Notes under the pieces: generated by a model
Databases searched by the model: none
The model's input: only the letters and a program-made list of their open reading frames with translations
Told to the model about the DNA's origin: nothing
Part shown: in pieces, positions 1 through 9,647 of the stretch
Numbering within the stretch: position 1 is the stretch's first letter
How the letters are laid out: every line of letters starts with the position of its first letter
Assembly (NCBI RefSeq): GCF_014202825.1
Contig: NZ_JACHHP010000005.1
Location: forward strand, 199,818 to 263,817
DNA: 64,000 nt
Origin: Chiayiivirga flava
Lineage (GTDB): Bacteria; Pseudomonadota; Gammaproteobacteria; Xanthomonadales; Xanthomonadaceae
Direction of reading: 5' to 3'
Position numbers and translations under genes: made by a program

Positions 1-54
1 GCCGGCACGCGCGCGGTGCTGGACCTCGGCGACTCGCGCGTGCCGGCTCCCTGA
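1..54 (+). CDS. C-terminal end of an unknown upstream gene (partial)
   Basis: Frame 1 reads 17 residues ending ...LGDSRVPAP and a TGA at 52-54. The gene begins outside the window. Other frames are also open here because of the high GC, so the assignment rests only on the stop lying just before a short gap and a convergent gene. No function can be inferred. Confidence 0.3.
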   Translation, partial: AGTRAVLDLGDSRVPAP

Positions 55-121
55 CGAGCGGCCAACGCGTCGTCAGCGCGGGCTCACCCCCGCGTCGCCC
101 GAAGGCGTCTTTTCCGCGCTC

Positions 122-1711
122 TCAATCCTCGAAGCCGTCGGCGAACAACCCATCGGCACCGAACTCGTGCGCGCCGATGTCGATGCGCACGCTGCCGTTG
201 CCGTCGCCATCGAAGCGGCGCACGAGACCGGCCACATCGAACTCGGTCGCGTTCCAGGCGTTGTCGCCGGCATCGATCGCGGGCGAACCGTCCCGAACGC
301 GCAGCGCGCCACCGGATGCGAAGCGCGGGTTTGCGCTCAGGTTGCCGCCCCCGTCGACGAGAAAGCCCGCCGGAAACGGATTGCCTTCGTCGTAGACGAC
401 ACCGGGCTGCGCCAGCCCGCCTTCGAGCAGGCTGTCGGCGATTTCGACACGGTGCCCCGTCGGCACCTGGTAGCCGTAGTAATCGCCGTAGATCGTGTTG
501 CCGCCGGGGAAGTCTTCCTCGGTGGCCGTATTGCCCCAGAACAGGCTGTTGCGGATGCGCGCAATCACCGGTGTGTCGCCGGTGCTGAACAGCACGCCGC
601 CGAGGCGAGCACGGTTTCCGGAGGCCGTGACGTTGATGAATTCGATGACGGCGTCGCCGCCGTCGGACCCGTTGTACGCGACGCCGCCCTCGCCGTTCGC
701 CACATTGCCGCTGAAGGTGCTGTTGTAGACCCGCACCACCGAAGAACCGCTGAAGTCGCCGTACTGACGGATCGCGCCGCCGTCGGCGAAGAACGGGTCC
801 GTCGCCTCGGCGCGGTTGCCGACGAACTGGCCGCGATCGACCACCACGTCCGCGTCGGAGCGCACATACAGCGCACCGCCGGTACCGCCCGCGTTGCCAT
901 CGAACCGCACATCCTCCAGATGCACCGTGCGCGGTCCCTGCAGGCCATCGACGTGCAGCGCACCGCCTTCGCCGTCGCTGAGGTTGTTGCGGAACAGCAC
1001 GTTCTCGAAGCGCATGTCGGACGGCGCCTCGCCGCCGTGGATCGCGAAACCGCCGGCACGCTCGCTTGCGTAGTTGCCGCGGAACTCGACGTTGGCGAGC
1101 GTGGGACTGCATGCGGCGATGGCGCTGGCCACGCAGCGGCCGCCACCGCCCCAGGTCTGCGGCAGGCCGACGCCATCGGCCTTGCCCGCGGTCACGACGA
1201 CACCGTCGAGGCGCGTGTCCGGGCCGAACGGCACGTCATCGGCCGTGGTATCGAACAGCACCACGTGAAACGCGTTGTCGCCAACGATGTCGTCGGCGTG
1301 TTGCACGATGCCGTCGGCATCGACGCCGTCGTTGCCGTCGAGATCGCCGCTGAGCACGGTGCGGTTCACGCCCGGATCGCGCGCCTCGCGGACCAGCTCG
1401 TTGCCGGCGAAACCGCCGTAGATGCGCGTGCCGGGCCGGATCATGAACGCGGTGTTGCGCACATCGCCGGGGCTGTTCGGCGGCGGCACGTAGACCCCCC
1501 GCGCCACCCAGATTTCCGCGCCCGGCGCCGCGGCCAGTGCCACGTCCAGGCGCGTGTACGCATCGCTCCACGAGGTGCCGTCGTTCGCGCCGGACGCGGA
1601 CGCGTCCACGCGAACGACGGGCGTGCCGGCGTGCGCGGGCACAATGCCGACCAGGGCAGCGGCGGCGAGGGAGCGGAAGGCCAGAGGAAAAACGCGTCGG
1701 GGTGTTGTCAT
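122..1711 (-). CDS. Secreted parallel beta-helix repeat protein with C-terminal DGFE motif
   Basis: A 529-residue protein. Residues 1-28 form a signal peptide (basic start, alanine-rich core, cleavage near AHA). The body is a right-handed parallel beta-helix of the polymorphic outer membrane/choice-of-anchor type: repeated turns rich in G, N and D, such as FRNNLSDGEGGALHVDG and FSGNVANGEGGVAYNG, fill residues 150-400. The last residues, GLFADGFED, carry the F-x-D-G-F-E motif also present in three other exported proteins of this window. It is probably surface-exposed or secreted, with carbohydrate binding or adhesion possible. No catalytic residues are recognisable. It is divergent from the gene at 1981, with 269 bases between. 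Confidence 0.85.
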   Translation of the reverse strand: MTTPRRVFPLAFRSLAAAALVGIVPAHAGTPVVRVDASASGANDGTSWSDAYTRLDVALAAAPGAEIWVARGVYVPPPNSPGDVRNTAFMIRPGTRIYGGFAGNELVREARDPGVNRTVLSGDLDGNDGVDADGIVQHADDIVGDNAFHVVLFDTTADDVPFGPDTRLDGVVVTAGKADGVGLPQTWGGGGRCVASAIAACSPTLANVEFRGNYASERAGGFAIHGGEAPSDMRFENVLFRNNLSDGEGGALHVDGLQGPRTVHLEDVRFDGNAGGTGGALYVRSDADVVVDRGQFVGNRAEATDPFFADGGAIRQYGDFSGSSVVRVYNSTFSGNVANGEGGVAYNGSDGGDAVIEFINVTASGNRARLGGVLFSTGDTPVIARIRNSLFWGNTATEEDFPGGNTIYGDYYGYQVPTGHRVEIADSLLEGGLAQPGVVYDEGNPFPAGFLVDGGGNLSANPRFASGGALRVRDGSPAIDAGDNAWNATEFDVAGLVRRFDGDGNGSVRIDIGAHEFGADGLFADGFED

Positions 1712-1980
1712 GGTGGGTTCCTGTTGATGTCGACGATGCAGCGCGGCGATGCCACCCTCACGTCAACAGCAAACCGGCACGATTCCGGACATGCCCGATC
1801 CGGATCGCAGACAGCCCGGGGCCACCTGCACCCGCGACACCCTCCTGCGCCGGCCGCGCGGCCACCCTCCGGACATCGCCGCCCCGCGCCGCGCCAGGGA
1901 AACGCTGGCCGAGGCGCTGAGCCGGTTCCGCGACATTCCACGCATGGTCAGGCACGCATCGTCTTTCGGGAGCCCCGTCC

Positions 1981-2658
1981 ATGCACACGCGATCGCCCTG
2001 CCTGCTTGCCCTGCTCGCACTGTCGTGCGCCCTGTCCGCGCCGGCGAGCGCGGCCGCCCTGCCCGCCTGTCCGAACTTCCTCGATGGGCTGGAGATCGTC
2101 CCCGTCGGCACACTCACCGGCGGTGCCGGTGCACCGATCCAGTTCGTCACGCACGGCAACTACACCGTCAAGCTCGATCGGCACACCGTCACCATCACCG
2201 ACCCCCTCGGCAGGAACACCATCCAGCACTGGGGCGACCCGCACGAGAACCTCAACGGCAAACACATCAAGGACTGGAACGGCGCGCAGCGCACACTTCT
2301 GCTCGGCGACGACACCCGCATCACGCTCGAAGCGTCCGGGCCGCACGGCGTGGTGGTGCTGACATCGATCTACGACGGCCGCCACAACGTGCAGATCGAC
2401 AACGCCACCAACACCATCGTGCACACCTCGACCAGCCTCGCCGACACCCTCTGCCACGAGCGCACCCAGCACGACGGCGAAACCGCCCGCTTCAGCACCG
2501 ACGCACAGACCGGCATCGCCGTGTACCGCCAGGTGTACGTCGAGGACGCCGCATTCCAGACTACGCCGGACGATCAGATGCTCGGCACCACCGGCGGCTT
2601 CGAGAACCCGAACCAGGTCAACGACTACTACGATGACCCGCGGCTGGGGCACACCTGA
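1981..2658 (+). CDS. Secreted protein with a GDPH motif, DUF1521/autocleavage-like
   Basis: A 225-residue protein. Residues 1-24 are a clear signal peptide ending ASA, so it is exported. A GGGAG-like ribosome site (GGGAG) lies about 9 bases before the ATG. The middle contains WGDPHENLNGKHIKDW at about residues 84-99, followed by a strand-rich stretch with LLLGDDTRITLEASG. A GDPH sequence in such a setting is known from von Willebrand D domains and from the calcium-triggered self-cleaving domain of rhizobial NopE (DUF1521), where the Asp-Pro bond is cut. I infer a possible relationship but cannot prove it. The C-terminal third has no recognised domain. Confidence 0.75.
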   Translation: MHTRSPCLLALLALSCALSAPASAAALPACPNFLDGLEIVPVGTLTGGAGAPIQFVTHGNYTVKLDRHTVTITDPLGRNTIQHWGDPHENLNGKHIKDWNGAQRTLLLGDDTRITLEASGPHGVVVLTSIYDGRHNVQIDNATNTIVHTSTSLADTLCHERTQHDGETARFSTDAQTGIAVYRQVYVEDAAFQTTPDDQMLGTTGGFENPNQVNDYYDDPRLGHT

Positions 2659-3379
2659 CGGCCCTGCGCTTGGGTCAGGGTCTTCACGTGGTTTTCCCAG
2701 GTTTGAGTCGTTAAGCCGTCACGATTGCGGGCACGGTCTACTCTAATGCATGGCGCTAGTCAAAGTGGGGGACGCGTGGCAAAGCCACTTGTCCGTCACA
2801 AACCACATTCTCGTTGCCTCGTAGCTCGACCTATCCGCTCGTGACCACATACTGCATTCCTGCGCGGAGAGCGGCTGATTAGGTCAGCATGTCAACATCC
2901 TCGCGGGAGACCAGACCATCAGTTACGTCGCATCATCGTCCCGCCTGCGGAGCAGTAGCTGCGTCTATTCGGTCCGATCTGCTCAATCTCGCCCTCAATC
3001 GAGATGGCATGCTCCTTGATCACAGGGACTGCAAGTTCCTTTGTCAAGATCCGAACGCGTAGTGCGTAGCAGCCAGGACCGGTAGGGAGCAGTGCGATGT
3101 CGGTTTCCGCCCTCCCGGTTTCTCCCGGCCGAAAAGTCTCAAGGAAGGCATCAGGCACGGGTTCGCTGCCGCGGTGAATCACCCAACCTTTTGTAGACAC
3201 CTTCGAGCCATCCACAATAGCGCGCCTAGCGGCTCAGTCTATGCCTCCTTAAAGAGAACTCGGCTTGCTAGTCCAACCTAGGCTAAGGGCGCACGCTGAA
3301 ACGCTTTGGCGTTAGTGGAGGCTTTTTTTTAAGTTGCGCCTGTTCGGTCAGCCTGCTTGAGAACATACCGCCCCGACGC
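2659..3379. other. Long intergenic stretch of lower GC at the island border
   Basis: About 720 bases with visibly more A and T than the flanking genome. It contains one weak reverse-strand reading frame (listed separately). No tRNA, integrase, or copy of the tRNA-Ile 3' end is visible. A small hairpin, GTGGC-AAA-GCCAC, lies near 2778-2790. A run of eight T at about 3323-3330 is preceded only by a 5-base stem and does not make a convincing terminator. Confidence 0.5.
2919..3215 (-). CDS. Hypothetical small protein
   Basis: A 98-residue reading frame in the low-GC border. The sequence looks protein-like rather than shadow-like: RGSEPVPDAFLETFRPGETG is followed by alternating hydrophobic residues such as CYALRVRILTKEL, suggesting beta strands. 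No good ribosome site precedes the ATG and no family is recognised. It could be a remnant of an island gene. It is oriented away from the giant nuclease-STAND gene. Confidence 0.3.
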   Translation of the reverse strand: MDGSKVSTKGWVIHRGSEPVPDAFLETFRPGETGRAETDIALLPTGPGCYALRVRILTKELAVPVIKEHAISIEGEIEQIGPNRRSYCSAGGTMMRRN

Positions 3380-3408
3380 TTGCTAGCCTAGTCCTTGTTG
3401 CTTATAAG
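3380..3408 (+). promoter_or_regulatory. Candidate promoter of the nuclease-STAND operon
   Basis: A TTGCTA box at 3380-3385 and a TATAAG box at 3403-3408 are separated by 17 bases. Transcription would start near 3415, leaving a leader of only about 8 bases before the ATG at 3423. This is a match to the sigma-70 consensus by eye, not a mapped start. Confidence 0.4.
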
Positions 3409-3422
3409 CAAAGACACTATCC

Positions 3423-6400
3423 ATGACACGTGCAACTCTGATTGGTCCAAGCCGTGATGGCGATCAATTCCACTATCACTGGGCGGCGCGGCAATGCCTG
3501 CAACTATTGCCTGGCTCCAACGACCTTGTCGCTGTCACCATCGAAGGCGTTTCCGCGAACGAGAATCCGAACTATCTGGCGGACGGTGAAGAAGTCGTCG
3601 ATGTCGGCCTTTACTTCGGAGATGAGGCGTTCGCGCACTTGCGACTTCTGCGTTACGTGCAGCTTAAGCACTCCACGCGACAAGCGCAGGAGCACTGGAC
3701 AGCTAGCGATCTGAAGAAGACGATCGCTGGCTTCGCGGCCCGCTTCAAGCGACTAGCTGACGAGCATGGGATTGAGGCGGTTCGGCCCAAGGTCCAGTTC
3801 GCATGTACAACCAACCGACCGCTAGCGCAAGATGTCAGCGAGGCGCTCTACGATTTGGCACAAGGTGTGCCACCGAGACATTTCTCGATCGCGCAGCGGC
3901 TAGTCAGTTATTCAAAACTCGACGATGCGAGCGCTGCCGAGTTCTTCGCTCTATTTCAAGTCGAGGCACGTACACCCGACCTGTGGGCCCAGCGCAATCT
4001 GCTGGCAAGGGACCTATCCACGTACCTTGCCGATGCTGACGCAGATACGCCGCTTCAGATCAAGGAGCTGGTGACACGCAAAGCATCTTCGGAGTTCGAA
4101 TCCGATCGCGCAATACGGCGGCTCGATCTACTCCGTGCGATCAAAGTCGACGAAGATCAGCTTTTGCCCGCCCCATGCAGTATCAGCGCACCGACGGTGT
4201 TGCTGTCACGTGCGCAAGAAGCATCTCTTATTGCCGAAATGCTCGCTGGGGGGAAAATCCTCGTCATCCATGCAGATGGTGGCGTAGGGAAGTCGACACT
4301 GTCGCTTCGTCTGGCGGCAGCTGTTCCCGCTGGCTCCCACGCTGTTGTGTATGACTGTTACGGAGACGGTCTATACCGACACGCACTGAACTACCGGCAT
4401 CGCCCCCAGGACGCACTTGTTCAGATCGCAAACGAGCTGGCTAGTCGCGCGCTGTGCGACCCGCTAATTCCCACGACACGTGCCGACGCCAAGCAGTATT
4501 TGCGCGCGTTCATGGGGCGCATGAACCAGGCAATAAATCTGCTACGTTCCGGCAGGCCGGACGCTTGTCTATGCATCATCATCGACGCCGCTGACAACGC
4601 GGAGATCGCCGCGGAGGAGCTCGGTGACGGCAGTTTCGTACGTGACCTGATTCGCGCGTCTGTTCCGGATGGCGTGCATTTTGTTTTCACCTGTCGCACA
4701 CACCGCATCGACTTGCTGCGCGCACCTCTCGATGCCAATCTCGTCGCGCTTGAACCATTCACGCAGGAAGAGACAGCTAAGCATCTGCGAGGCATCTTTG
4801 ATGACGCCACGGATGTCGAAGTATCTGAATTCCATTATCTGAGCAGCGCGAATCCGCGCGTGCAGGCACTGGCGCTCAAGACGCGAGGCACACTGCAAGA
4901 GACGTTGCAGGCACTCGGCCCTACTCCATCGACGGTCGAACGTACCATCGGCGAATTGCTTGAGCGTGCAGTAGCCGCCGCCAAAGACAAGGCAGCACGG
5001 ACCGAGTCCGCGCAGATCGAACTCATCTGCCGCGGTCTCGCTGTGTTGCGCCCCCTGGTGCCCATCTCGATCCTCGCACGCATGTCCGGCGTGCCGGAGG
5101 GCGCCGTCCGCACCTTCGCGCTCGAACTCGAACGTCCGCTTCTTCTCAAAGGGGATGGCCTCCATTTCCTCGACGAACCGACGGAGACATGGTTTCGCGA
5201 GCGGTTCCAGCCAGAGGCTGACGCCCTTGCACCATTTATTGATCGCTTGCGTCCGCTTGCCGCTGAGAGCGCCTATGTCGCCTCTACGCTACCGCAGCTG
5301 CTCCTTTCGGCGGGCCGGATAGATGAGCTGGTTTGCCTCGCGCTATCCGATCGCGATCTGCCGATGAACAATCCGATCGAACGCCGCGACGTGGAATTGC
5401 AGAGGCTTCTTTTTGCTCTCAAGTCCTGTTTGAAGAATCAGCGATGGCTGGAAGCGGCAAAGCTTGCGCTGAAAGCCGGCGGCGAGGTTGCAGCCGAGTC
5501 GCGACAAGTGCAGATCCTGCAGCAGAACACACATCTCGCAGGCGCTTTACTTGCCGCTGATCGGTTGGAGGAGTTGGTAGCGCGGCGAACGTTCTCGTCC
5601 TCTTGGACCGGCTCCCACCACGTCTACGATGCCGGACTTTTCTGTGCCCGTGCAGAACTCGCCGCGGATGCGCAGAACCGCCTTCGCATGGCGCTCGCTT
5701 GGCTAAGCGCGTGGGCGCGCCAGCCTGTGGACGACGAGGCTGCAGTCGACGATGACGACCGTTGCGAGTTTGTAGTTGCAATGCTGCGCTTGCGGGGTGC
5801 CGATGCCGCCGCGGAGTTCTTACGCGGTTGGACCGCGCTCGATTTGTCGCTTTCGGCAGGCAGGATGGTCGGCTCGAGGCTTGTCGATCTCGGCCAATAC
5901 GAACTCATCGATCAGCTCGCACACGCAGCAGGAAACAACATCTATCTGGTTCTCGGTTTAGCAGAGGCAGTGGCGAAAGTCGGAAGGACTCTACCACCCG
6001 AACCGCTGCGTCGCACCATGCGGATACTCGGCGATCGTCGGGTACAACTCCCGCCTGATACAGGCTGGTCGGCGGAGTATCCAACACTGTCTGCGGTCCA
6101 GGCAGCCGTCGTGCAGGCGGCCCGTTTGGATCCCGCCCACGATGCCTTTCATGCAGCGATATTGGAACGATATCTGCCAGCAGAGCTGCCTCACGGCTTC
6201 GTCGAGCGTTATGGCTCGGGACGTGAACCTCTACTCCGCGCGTACGCAGTCGAGGCGGCATTGCGTGGACAACCGCTTGTGCCGGCCGACATCGCACCCG
6301 AACGATTGCGCGAACAAGTGTCACCGCAGGGAAGGCGCATTCGTAGCCAGGATGGCGATCACTTTCTTCTAGCAGTCGGCGGAATGCTTCCTTGGTTCAA

Positions 6401-9400
6401 CCTATGGGCCGAACTGGCGCTCGGACGTCAACCTGTCGATCTCGAAACGCGCATTGCCTCTGCAGCGTCGAGTTCTGAGCACGCCGAAGCTCGGGACTAT
6501 CACGCGCGCCTACAGTATCGGCAAATCGCTGCCATCGAGTGGTCTCGGATTCTTGGGCTTGCCCCTCGTGTCAGCGGCGTCGCGCTCAAAGGGTTGGTTT
6601 CCTGGGGCGAGCACAAAGACCGACCGTTGACGAGCACCACACTAACAACGATGGCCTACGTCGTGGCACGTACGCCGGGGCTTGAGGGGCAGTCGCTTGC
6701 GTGGGGCGCCGCAGCTCACGCGTTGCTTGAGAGCCAGGCCGAGGACGCGCAGGAACAGGCCGAAGCGTACTTGAACCTTGCGCGTGCGGTGCTGCCAGCT
6801 AGCTCGCGAGAGGCGGCGGCCTACTTCGCAAAAGCTTTTGGCATCGCAAGCTGTATCGGCGACGAAAACCTTGATCGCTGGTCCGCGCTCCTTTCTGTTG
6901 CGCGGACAGCAGCTGAACGGCGAGAGCCCCGCCCGCAAAGCGCGTACAGATTGTCCCGCGCTGCCGAACTGACATACAAATATATCGTACGTGACAAGCA
7001 TTTCGACTGGGAGGGCACCGTCGAGGCGATTTCAGATCTTTGTCCTGCGTCCTCCCTCGCAATATTAAGTCGCTGGCGAGATCGCCGATTTGGTCGATCG
7101 GATGAGCTGTTACCTATTGCTGTGCAGCGCCTCGTGACGAAAGGGAGCTTGCCTGCGACGACAGCGGTCTCTCTTGCGGGCCTGCGGGCAGACTGGAATC
7201 GCCTTGAGGACCTTCGATGTGCACTACGATCACTGAGCGATGCTTCGTCGCGGCGATTACACGTAAATGTTGCATATCGATACATGTGCGTGGAATCGCA
7301 CCCGAGGTCAACGTGGGAGGCACTGAGTAAGACTGTACAAGAGCTGGGAATCGCACTTCCCGACCTTGATCGTCTCGTTGTGGCTCGCGGTCTGACCGAC
7401 ACGGCTAGCCGTGCGGACGACACCCAAGCACCCGCCGAAACACAGTTAACGTGCGAAGTACCTTGGGGCCTAGTGTTCCATGACGTTGTTATGCTCGATC
7501 CCACATCGCTTCGAGATGCATATGATCGCTTCAATGAAGTTGACCCTTTGCCTCGCAGGACGTCTTTCTTCGCAGAAGCAGCTGATCGCGCGGGTCTGGG
7601 GCGGCTAGCGGATCTTGTCGATGCCGTTGCCGCATGGCCCGATCTCGATACGTACGACCTGGCATGTCTCGTCGATGCGCTGTCGAGTGTTTTGCCGCAA
7701 CAGCTTTCACTGCGCACGGCAGTCAGGCAAGCTGCGCTCGATGTCGCTCGTCGCCTTCCAAATCGCGTGCGGTTGGATTCTTGGGAGGGGGATTCGATAT
7801 TTGCGCGACTTCAATCGTTGCAGATCCTGTCCCGCACAGATCTTGTGCAGGCAGCGCTGACGGGGTATTCGACCGACGTCACCGCACTTGGCGCACGTTC
7901 CCTTTTCCATATTGCCGCTCTACTAGCCACGCGTTTGTCACCGCAGCAGTCGGACGAAACCCTGAATTTCGGCATAGATCTTCTAGAGACATCAACCCGT
8001 GACGACGACGGTGACGGTCCGTGGACGCCTTCCTTGCAGCCATCAGATTCGGTAATAAACGCTCTTGCCGGCTATGTGTGGGCAGGCCTCGCTTCGCCGC
8101 GGCGCGAGGAACGCTGGGAGTTTTCCCACGTGATTCGGTCTTGGGTCGAGCTGGATTGGCGGGACGCGCTAGAAGCGCTTCGCAGCTATGCAACTACCGG
8201 AGCGGCTGCACCCTTCGTCGACGGTCGGCTTGTCTTCTATGCATTGCACGCAAGGCAGTGGCTGCTGATCGGCTTGGCGCGAGGCGCGCTCGAACGGCCT
8301 GCCACTTTGTCATCTTGGATCCCCTATCTCACGAACGCCATCACCGAATCGCACGTCTTGCTCCGCGCATTCGCCGCGAAGACACTTCGATTCCTGCATG
8401 AGGCGGGAATTCCTGGAACACCTACGCTCGATGTGCTCGATGGGGTAAACGCATCGCTACTTCCATGGGCCGTTGAGCATGACTGGCAGCAGGTCGACGC
8501 CGATTCAGATGACGAGCATGGTGATTCCAGTCACGACTACGTCTTCGGTATCGACATAGGTCCGTACTGGTTTGCTCCGCTCGGTATGGTTTTCGGAGTA
8601 GGCGAACGCGCTGTGTCGCGTCGCGCACGAAAGCTACTTCCAGCCATTTTCGGCGTACTCGGCGCCCGTGCCGGCGATGATGCGCGCCATAAACTTCATA
8701 TTTTTGGTAGTAGTGAGACCCATCATTCGCATGGCGAGCTGCCCGCTACGGACGAGCTCCGCAGCTATCAGGCTTATCATCTATTGATGTCTGTCGCCGC
8801 CCAGTTGCTGGATAGTCACGCCGTCGGCAAGCGAGATGATATGGATGTCGATCAGTTCAGCGAGTGGATCAGCCGGTTCCTCGTGGCTAGAACTGATGGG
8901 CGCTGGTGCGCCGACCGTCGCGATCCGTATCTCGTGCCCTCTGATCCGACACAGAAGGGGTATGTGCCTGACTGGCGTTGGCAAGTTTCTCCACATGGCA
9001 TCGACGAGAATGCACGCACCGACGACGGTCTTCGAGTTTTGTGGGGCCATTGGGCTGTCGAAAGTGAGAACGGTCGTGAATTGATTCGTGTGCAAAGCGC
9101 TTATGTATCACGCGGCTGTGCGTCTGCCCTGCTCTCCGCGCTTCAAACGTCTCCGGACCTCAACCATGCATGGCTGCCTGCAATTGACGGCCAGGGGAAC
9201 ATCGACTTCCGCCAATTCCGAATATCAGGCTGGGTCGAACACGAGTCCGAAGTTCGCGGAGCTGACGCTGATGATCCTTGGGCTGCGGGCATCCATGATC
9301 CTGGACCATCGCCTGGCAAGGCAACGATCAATGCCCTTGCGCTTACTCCATCGGCGGATGGGCGCTGTTGGACCGCGTCTGGCGTACTCATGCGATCCGA

Positions 9401-9647
9401 ATCCTGGGCACACGAAGTAGGATACGGTCGCGAGCGCGAGCAACTTGTCGGCAGCCGATTGGCCGCGAACGCAGGAGCGGTGCGCCAACTTCTCGCGGCG
9501 AAGCCAGACGCTTGCCTCATCCTGAGCATCTCAGTCCGTCGACGACCGTCACGTTACTCACAGGACAACGATGCCACGCCGGCACACGGAGCGCCCTACG
9601 TGCGCTATTACCTCTTGGACTCTGATGACATCGCACGAACACTCTGA
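3423..9647 (+). CDS. Giant Cap4/DUF4297-like nuclease - STAND NTPase, predicted antiviral sensor-effector
   Basis: A 2074-residue protein. Residues 1-130 resemble the Cap4/DUF4297 restriction-like nuclease fold: QFHYHWAARQ, then E41, D60 in VVDVGLYF, and Q80-x-K82 in YVQLKHS give a PD-(D/E)xK pattern. A STAND-type NTPase follows: Walker A GGVGKST at 286-292, Walker B CIIIDAADN near 384-392, and FTCRTHR after it. Residues about 480-2074 are long, mostly helical and without a recognised domain, as in the sensor halves of Avs (antiviral STAND) proteins. The expected job is to recognise a phage protein, oligomerise with ATP and cut DNA. Lower GC and mixed codon use than neighbours point to transfer. 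The next gene overlaps it by 23 bases, implying one two-gene system. Nuclease and NTPase calls are firm by motif; the anti-phage role is inference. Confidence 0.8.
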   Translation: MTRATLIGPSRDGDQFHYHWAARQCLQLLPGSNDLVAVTIEGVSANENPNYLADGEEVVDVGLYFGDEAFAHLRLLRYVQLKHSTRQAQEHWTASDLKKTIAGFAARFKRLADEHGIEAVRPKVQFACTTNRPLAQDVSEALYDLAQGVPPRHFSIAQRLVSYSKLDDASAAEFFALFQVEARTPDLWAQRNLLARDLSTYLADADADTPLQIKELVTRKASSEFESDRAIRRLDLLRAIKVDEDQLLPAPCSISAPTVLLSRAQEASLIAEMLAGGKILVIHADGGVGKSTLSLRLAAAVPAGSHAVVYDCYGDGLYRHALNYRHRPQDALVQIANELASRALCDPLIPTTRADAKQYLRAFMGRMNQAINLLRSGRPDACLCIIIDAADNAEIAAEELGDGSFVRDLIRASVPDGVHFVFTCRTHRIDLLRAPLDANLVALEPFTQEETAKHLRGIFDDATDVEVSEFHYLSSANPRVQALALKTRGTLQETLQALGPTPSTVERTIGELLERAVAAAKDKAARTESAQIELICRGLAVLRPLVPISILARMSGVPEGAVRTFALELERPLLLKGDGLHFLDEPTETWFRERFQPEADALAPFIDRLRPLAAESAYVASTLPQLLLSAGRIDELVCLALSDRDLPMNNPIERRDVELQRLLFALKSCLKNQRWLEAAKLALKAGGEVAAESRQVQILQQNTHLAGALLAADRLEELVARRTFSSSWTGSHHVYDAGLFCARAELAADAQNRLRMALAWLSAWARQPVDDEAAVDDDDRCEFVVAMLRLRGADAAAEFLRGWTALDLSLSAGRMVGSRLVDLGQYELIDQLAHAAGNNIYLVLGLAEAVAKVGRTLPPEPLRRTMRILGDRRVQLPPDTGWSAEYPTLSAVQAAVVQAARLDPAHDAFHAAILERYLPAELPHGFVERYGSGREPLLRAYAVEAALRGQPLVPADIAPERLREQVSPQGRRIRSQDGDHFLLAVGGMLPWFNLWAELALGRQPVDLETRIASAASSSEHAEARDYHARLQYRQIAAIEWSRILGLAPRVSGVALKGLVSWGEHKDRPLTSTTLTTMAYVVARTPGLEGQSLAWGAAAHALLESQAEDAQEQAEAYLNLARAVLPASSREAAAYFAKAFGIASCIGDENLDRWSALLSVARTAAERREPRPQSAYRLSRAAELTYKYIVRDKHFDWEGTVEAISDLCPASSLAILSRWRDRRFGRSDELLPIAVQRLVTKGSLPATTAVSLAGLRADWNRLEDLRCALRSLSDASSRRLHVNVAYRYMCVESHPRSTWEALSKTVQELGIALPDLDRLVVARGLTDTASRADDTQAPAETQLTCEVPWGLVFHDVVMLDPTSLRDAYDRFNEVDPLPRRTSFFAEAADRAGLGRLADLVDAVAAWPDLDTYDLACLVDALSSVLPQQLSLRTAVRQAALDVARRLPNRVRLDSWEGDSIFARLQSLQILSRTDLVQAALTGYSTDVTALGARSLFHIAALLATRLSPQQSDETLNFGIDLLETSTRDDDGDGPWTPSLQPSDSVINALAGYVWAGLASPRREERWEFSHVIRSWVELDWRDALEALRSYATTGAAAPFVDGRLVFYALHARQWLLIGLARGALERPATLSSWIPYLTNAITESHVLLRAFAAKTLRFLHEAGIPGTPTLDVLDGVNASLLPWAVEHDWQQVDADSDDEHGDSSHDYVFGIDIGPYWFAPLGMVFGVGERAVSRRARKLLPAIFGVLGARAGDDARHKLHIFGSSETHHSHGELPATDELRSYQAYHLLMSVAAQLLDSHAVGKRDDMDVDQFSEWISRFLVARTDGRWCADRRDPYLVPSDPTQKGYVPDWRWQVSPHGIDENARTDDGLRVLWGHWAVESENGRELIRVQSAYVSRGCASALLSALQTSPDLNHAWLPAIDGQGNIDFRQFRISGWVEHESEVRGADADDPWAAGIHDPGPSPGKATINALALTPSADGRCWTASGVLMRSESWAHEVGYGREREQLVGSRLAANAGAVRQLLAAKPDACLILSISVRRRPSRYSQDNDATPAHGAPYVRYYLLDSDDIARTL

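Noticed and set aside
2659-2920. Attachment-site copy of the tRNA-Ile 3' end at the far border of the island
   Set aside because: No stretch matching the last 15-20 bases of the tRNA could be found by eye.
3295-3330. T-run with a small stem as a terminator upstream of the nuclease-STAND gene
   Set aside because: The stem is only AACGC/GCGTT and is separated from the T-run by nine bases, so it would not terminate efficiently.
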